The notes under the pieces are model-generated. The model saw nothing but the letters and a program-made list of their open reading frames with translations. It had not been told where the DNA came from and did not search any database. From Anaerolineae bacterium (lineage in GTDB: Bacteria > Chloroflexota > Anaerolineae > Promineifilales > Promineifilaceae), in the NCBI GenBank assembly GCA_023384415.1, contig JAHDWJ010000005.1, positions 156,261 through 220,260 on the forward strand: a stretch of DNA of 64,000 nucleotides, written 5' to 3'. The position numbers and the translations under genes are program-made. This document shows, one piece after another, positions 61,534 to 64,000 of this stretch (its first letter is position 1; each line of letters starts with the position of its first letter).

Positions 61534-62541
61534 TTATTGGGGGAGATTGGTCAGAGTATCCAGAGCTTGCTCAAACTCAGCCAGGCTGTCCACGGTAGCG
61601 GCCCGGCGCACCAACAGGCGTAAGGTGTCTAAATTGTGGATGGCCTCGATGCGGCCGCGAAATTTCCGCCCTTGCGCCGGAAAACGCTCTTCCAGCAGCT
61701 CAACCACATTTTGCCGCATAGCTTGCAGCAAACCTTGCTGCATTCCCTGCTGCATTCCTTGCTGCCGCCCTTCCTCAATCCATTGTTGGGCTAATGTAGA
61801 CATCAGTTCATCTCCCTGGTACTGAAGAACCGGGGCTAACACCTGCTGCATCTGTTCTGGTGTTACCCGTTCCGCAGTCACCGCCAAATACCTCAACACC
61901 GTTACCAATGATTGTAATGCCTTTTCCTGATTTTCCAACTCCCGAAACAGGGCAAAGATACCCGGCAGCTTCTCCACTAACTGCCCATCAAAGATGTGGC
62001 GCAGGATGTGCAAGGTAATCTGCAACGATGCCTGGCCTCGTATCTCTTCCTCACTCAGGTAAGAAAAGTCGTACACCGGGTAAATGAAATCAGGTAGGTA
62101 CAGCTTGAGGTCTTCTGGCCCATCATACAGGTCAGCCAACTGACGGCTGCCTTTCCATTTCTCTTTGCCATGATAGATGACCAGGGGGATGATGGGGGAG
62201 AGGGTGTTGGCACCGGCATCTTTTTGGTGCTTCCAGAACTCCACAATATACCCCAGCAGTTGTAACCAGGTCCAGCGGTACCAGAAGCTCTTATGTTCAA
62301 AGAGGAAGAAGATGAAAGCCAGCCCCAGATTGTCCCGGCGGGGAACGCTGAACAGCAGGTCGGAGAAATGTTCCCGGAGTTGGGGGTCAATGAAGCTCTC
62401 TTTCTCCAGTTGTATCTGGCTGAGGTCAAGATGGTTGAGGACGGCGGCAGGCAGGTAGTTTTGCAGGAAATCACGAGCCAGTTCGAGCTGACCGAACATC
62501 TCTTTGAAGAATTTGTCGTGGGGATTGGTGAGTTCGCTCAT
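61534..62541 (-). CDS. Rpn-family recombination-promoting nuclease/putative transposase
   Basis: The 335-residue protein begins NPHDKFFKEMFGQLELARDF, the Rpn/PD-(D/E)XK opening (transposase_31 type), with LAFIFFLFEHKSFWYRWTW containing the catalytic Glu-x-Lys (EHKS). Residues 120-145 have IPLVIYHGKEKW. The tail has a Gln/Met-rich helix and a coiled region. Rpn proteins are DNA endonucleases implicated in recA-independent recombination. RHS-core fragments lie on both sides as direct repeats. Confidence 0.9.
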   Translation of the reverse strand: MSELTNPHDKFFKEMFGQLELARDFLQNYLPAAVLNHLDLSQIQLEKESFIDPQLREHFSDLLFSVPRRDNLGLAFIFFLFEHKSFWYRWTWLQLLGYIVEFWKHQKDAGANTLSPIIPLVIYHGKEKWKGSRQLADLYDGPEDLKLYLPDFIYPVYDFSYLSEEEIRGQASLQITLHILRHIFDGQLVEKLPGIFALFRELENQEKALQSLVTVLRYLAVTAERVTPEQMQQVLAPVLQYQGDELMSTLAQQWIEEGRQQGMQQGMQQGLLQAMRQNVVELLEERFPAQGRKFRGRIEAIHNLDTLRLLVRRAATVDSLAEFEQALDTLTNLPQ

Positions 62542-62588
62542 GGCCGCAAAGTGTAACCATGGGATGGGGAGAAGGCAATATGGACCTG

Positions 62589-62816
62589 ACCTATCTCCCG
62601 GTTCTCGTGGTGGCCGGTGTAGCCTCGTTCGGTTAAGGGGGTGGCGGTGGGGGCATTGCCCCGGTAATCGCCATAAGGCAGGTAGTGGGCGGTTGTGCCC
62701 TGGACCGGGCTGCCGTTGGGGGCAGCCAGCAGGCGGGTACTGCCCAGGTGGTCGGTGATGAAGTAGAACAGGCCGTCAGTGGGTTGGGACGGATTGGTGG
62801 TGACGCGGGTGAACAA
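62589..62816 (-). pseudogene. RHS-core fragment 2
   Basis: The minus strand encodes LFYFITDHLGSTRLLAAPNG, then TTAHYLPYGDYRG and TERGYTGHHENREIG, the RHS core. The frame changes after that point and runs into the Rpn start. The fragment lacks its N-terminal repeats and toxin end. Confidence 0.85.
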
Positions 62817-62827
62817 CCCGGGATGAG

Positions 62828-63706
62828 CTACTGTTTATAATCATCACAATCAACGATTGAAACCTCTGCAAGGAGCTGATCATACTCATTATAATAAACC
62901 CCTAAACCGCCGTACCCCATCCACTCCTGAAACTTTATCTCCCCATATTCCCAACACGCCCAGGCAAAATAGGTTTCCACTGTTTCGATGGTAATTCTCT
63001 GCACAAATGTATTTGCACTTAAAAGTGATGATCTTCCCGGTGGAACTGTAAATGCAGTAAAAAAGATTACCGTGTCCTGGTACAAATAGATCAAAACAAA
63101 TCGCCAATCATCATCTGCTCCGCCAGTACTCACATAGTCCGGTTCCCCAAATTGTTCAACAATAAGCGCAACAGGTATTAACTCTCTCGGTGCGACCGCA
63201 ATCCACACTGAATAATCATCGAGGAAGGCGATTGCACCACGGTAACGATAAATATAAGGCTGCGGCCGCAGATCATCTCGCCATGGCCAATACCAACTGA
63301 TACTGGTTGTCCCTTCCACTGCATCTTCCTCTTCCTCATCGTTAATTTCTGGGTTGTTCACCCCCATCGACTCTAAAATTGTTAAAACTTCTTCCTTCGT
63401 TTGCCCCGGCATGAATCCTAAATAGCAAGCATGAGGGCAGGCCAAAGGATCCATCATGTTTACAAAGCCATCCGGCAGGGTAGTATGCACCCCTGCTGGC
63501 AACGTTGGTGTAGCCAGTGTTACCGATAAAGGTGTAGGCGTGTTATCCACTACAGCATCTTGAGTTAGTACTTCAAGAATGGTAGTTGTGGTAGGCATGT
63601 CTGTTACAATTGGGCCGCCGCGTTGTGATGTGCAGCCAGAGGTCATAATAGCCCACAGAAGAATAGGCCAACTAACCAGTACCCAAAGACTCTTTTTTTT
63701 CTCCAT
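62828..63706 (-). CDS. Hypothetical lipoprotein
   Basis: The 292-residue product has a lipoprotein signal ending IMTSGCTSQ, with GAGGTGA before the ATG. After a Thr-rich linker come PLACPHACYLGFMPGQTKEE and LVEQFGEPDYVS-like segments, suggesting a PepSY/SmpA-like fold (VALIVEQFGEPDYVS is typical of BamE-like modules). The rest is beta-rich. It lies between the RHS fragment and the gene remnant at 63760; an immunity role is possible but unsupported. Confidence 0.75.
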   Translation of the reverse strand: MEKKKSLWVLVSWPILLWAIMTSGCTSQRGGPIVTDMPTTTTILEVLTQDAVVDNTPTPLSVTLATPTLPAGVHTTLPDGFVNMMDPLACPHACYLGFMPGQTKEEVLTILESMGVNNPEINDEEEEDAVEGTTSISWYWPWRDDLRPQPYIYRYRGAIAFLDDYSVWIAVAPRELIPVALIVEQFGEPDYVSTGGADDDWRFVLIYLYQDTVIFFTAFTVPPGRSSLLSANTFVQRITIETVETYFAWACWEYGEIKFQEWMGYGGLGVYYNEYDQLLAEVSIVDCDDYKQ

Positions 63707-63759
63707 TGGTTCACCTCAAGGGATCAAAGTAATAACCAGCTTTTAGTTGATGCGTATCA

Positions 63760-63990
63760 CTATCCAGTACCCCTGGCGCGATCAATGATCAATTGGTAGT
63801 AATCCATGCGTACTGTCCCTGGATAGCTGAAATAATTGTCCCCTGTAGCACGTGCGGCAGAACCACCACCCCGCCCAAACAAAATGCCGAAAGCTATTGT
63901 TTCGGCCAGATCTTCAGATGGATGACGTTGGGCATTAAACGACCAGGTATAATTGACCCCAAAAACTGGACCACATGCTAAGGTGGAAAA
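63760..63990 (-). pseudogene. 3' gene fragment at window edge
   Basis: On the minus strand the frame from 63990 reads PFSTLACGPVFGVNYTWSFN, AQRHPSEDLAETIAFGILFG, then NYFSYPGTVRMDYYQLIIDR and RARGTG before a TAG. An upstream TAA at 63996-63994 and the lack of a start codon suggest a remnant or a frameshifted 3' end. It might be the C-terminal end of an RHS/toxin-type protein, but I do not recognise it. Bases 63707-63759 have no gene. Confidence 0.4.
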
Positions 63991-64000
63991 AGGTTACAAT

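Noticed and set aside
63793-63981. Plus-strand open frame of 62 codons at the window end
   Set aside because: The opposite strand has a longer, more protein-like frame (63760-63990); the plus frame has an odd composition.

Overview
The window looks like a chromosomal segment of a Chloroflexota bacterium (Anaerolineae/Caldilineae-like); this is inferred from gene style, not from a marker gene. Supporting traits are many Cys-lipoproteins with Thr/Pro linkers, large YfhO and PMT-type membrane glycosyltransferases, an actinobacterial/archaeal-type inositol-3-phosphate synthase, secreted proteins ending in a YLPL-like tail, and abundant small intergenic repeats. No rRNA or tRNA gene was seen. Two genome-style features dominate. 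First, the 8-bp palindrome GCGGCCGC occurs about 105-110 times (hand count), roughly one per 590 bp, much like the HIP1 palindrome of cyanobacteria. Second, short-word repeats (CTGAAAC, GTGAAAC, GGCGAGT, CTGCTAA, TTCGTG and others) fill intergenic DNA and in several places run in frame through genes.

Layout. 0-6.6 kb: housekeeping and stress genes on mostly the + strand (DUF2283, paaD-like, triple-FKBP lipoprotein, Hsp33, tandem Nudix, GlsB-like, msrA on -, galE). 6.8-12 kb (-): two paralogous lipoproteins and ino1. 12.5-16.7 kb (+): an unfamiliar four-gene cluster (small GKIINI protein, membrane TPR protein, LysM lipoprotein, S8 peptidase). 16.7-21.2 kb (-): YfhO-type and PMT-type membrane proteins carrying in-frame repeats. 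21.3-28.9 kb (+): a copper-amine-oxidase-like secreted protein, clpS, a class III aminotransferase, rmlA, a four-helix-bundle cassette, dtd and a GT4 glycosyltransferase. 29-31 kb (-): secreted FG-GAP protein.

31.4-45.7 kb (-): a composite defence island of DUF499 ATPase, Phd/PIN toxin-antitoxin, ASCH-DUF7680 fusion, RloA/RloB, DUF1156 DNA methylase, a second PIN pair and a PLD-SNF2 helicase. A decayed IS3-type transposase orfA sits at its upstream edge, and GCGGCCGC is about three times rarer inside it, which suggests acquisition by transfer. The expected joint role is recognition or modification of DNA and restriction of foreign DNA, with toxins and RloAB as added layers.

46-53.9 kb (-): a surface-glycan operon (three GT4 enzymes, a GT-C-like membrane protein, two coiled-coil proteins, a GHL10-type glycosidase). 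54-61 kb (+): Uma2 nuclease, kynureninase, MBL hydrolase, mutY, TPR protein and BTAD regulator. 61-64 kb (-): an Rpn-type nuclease between two RHS-core fragments, a lipoprotein, and a 3' gene fragment at the window edge.
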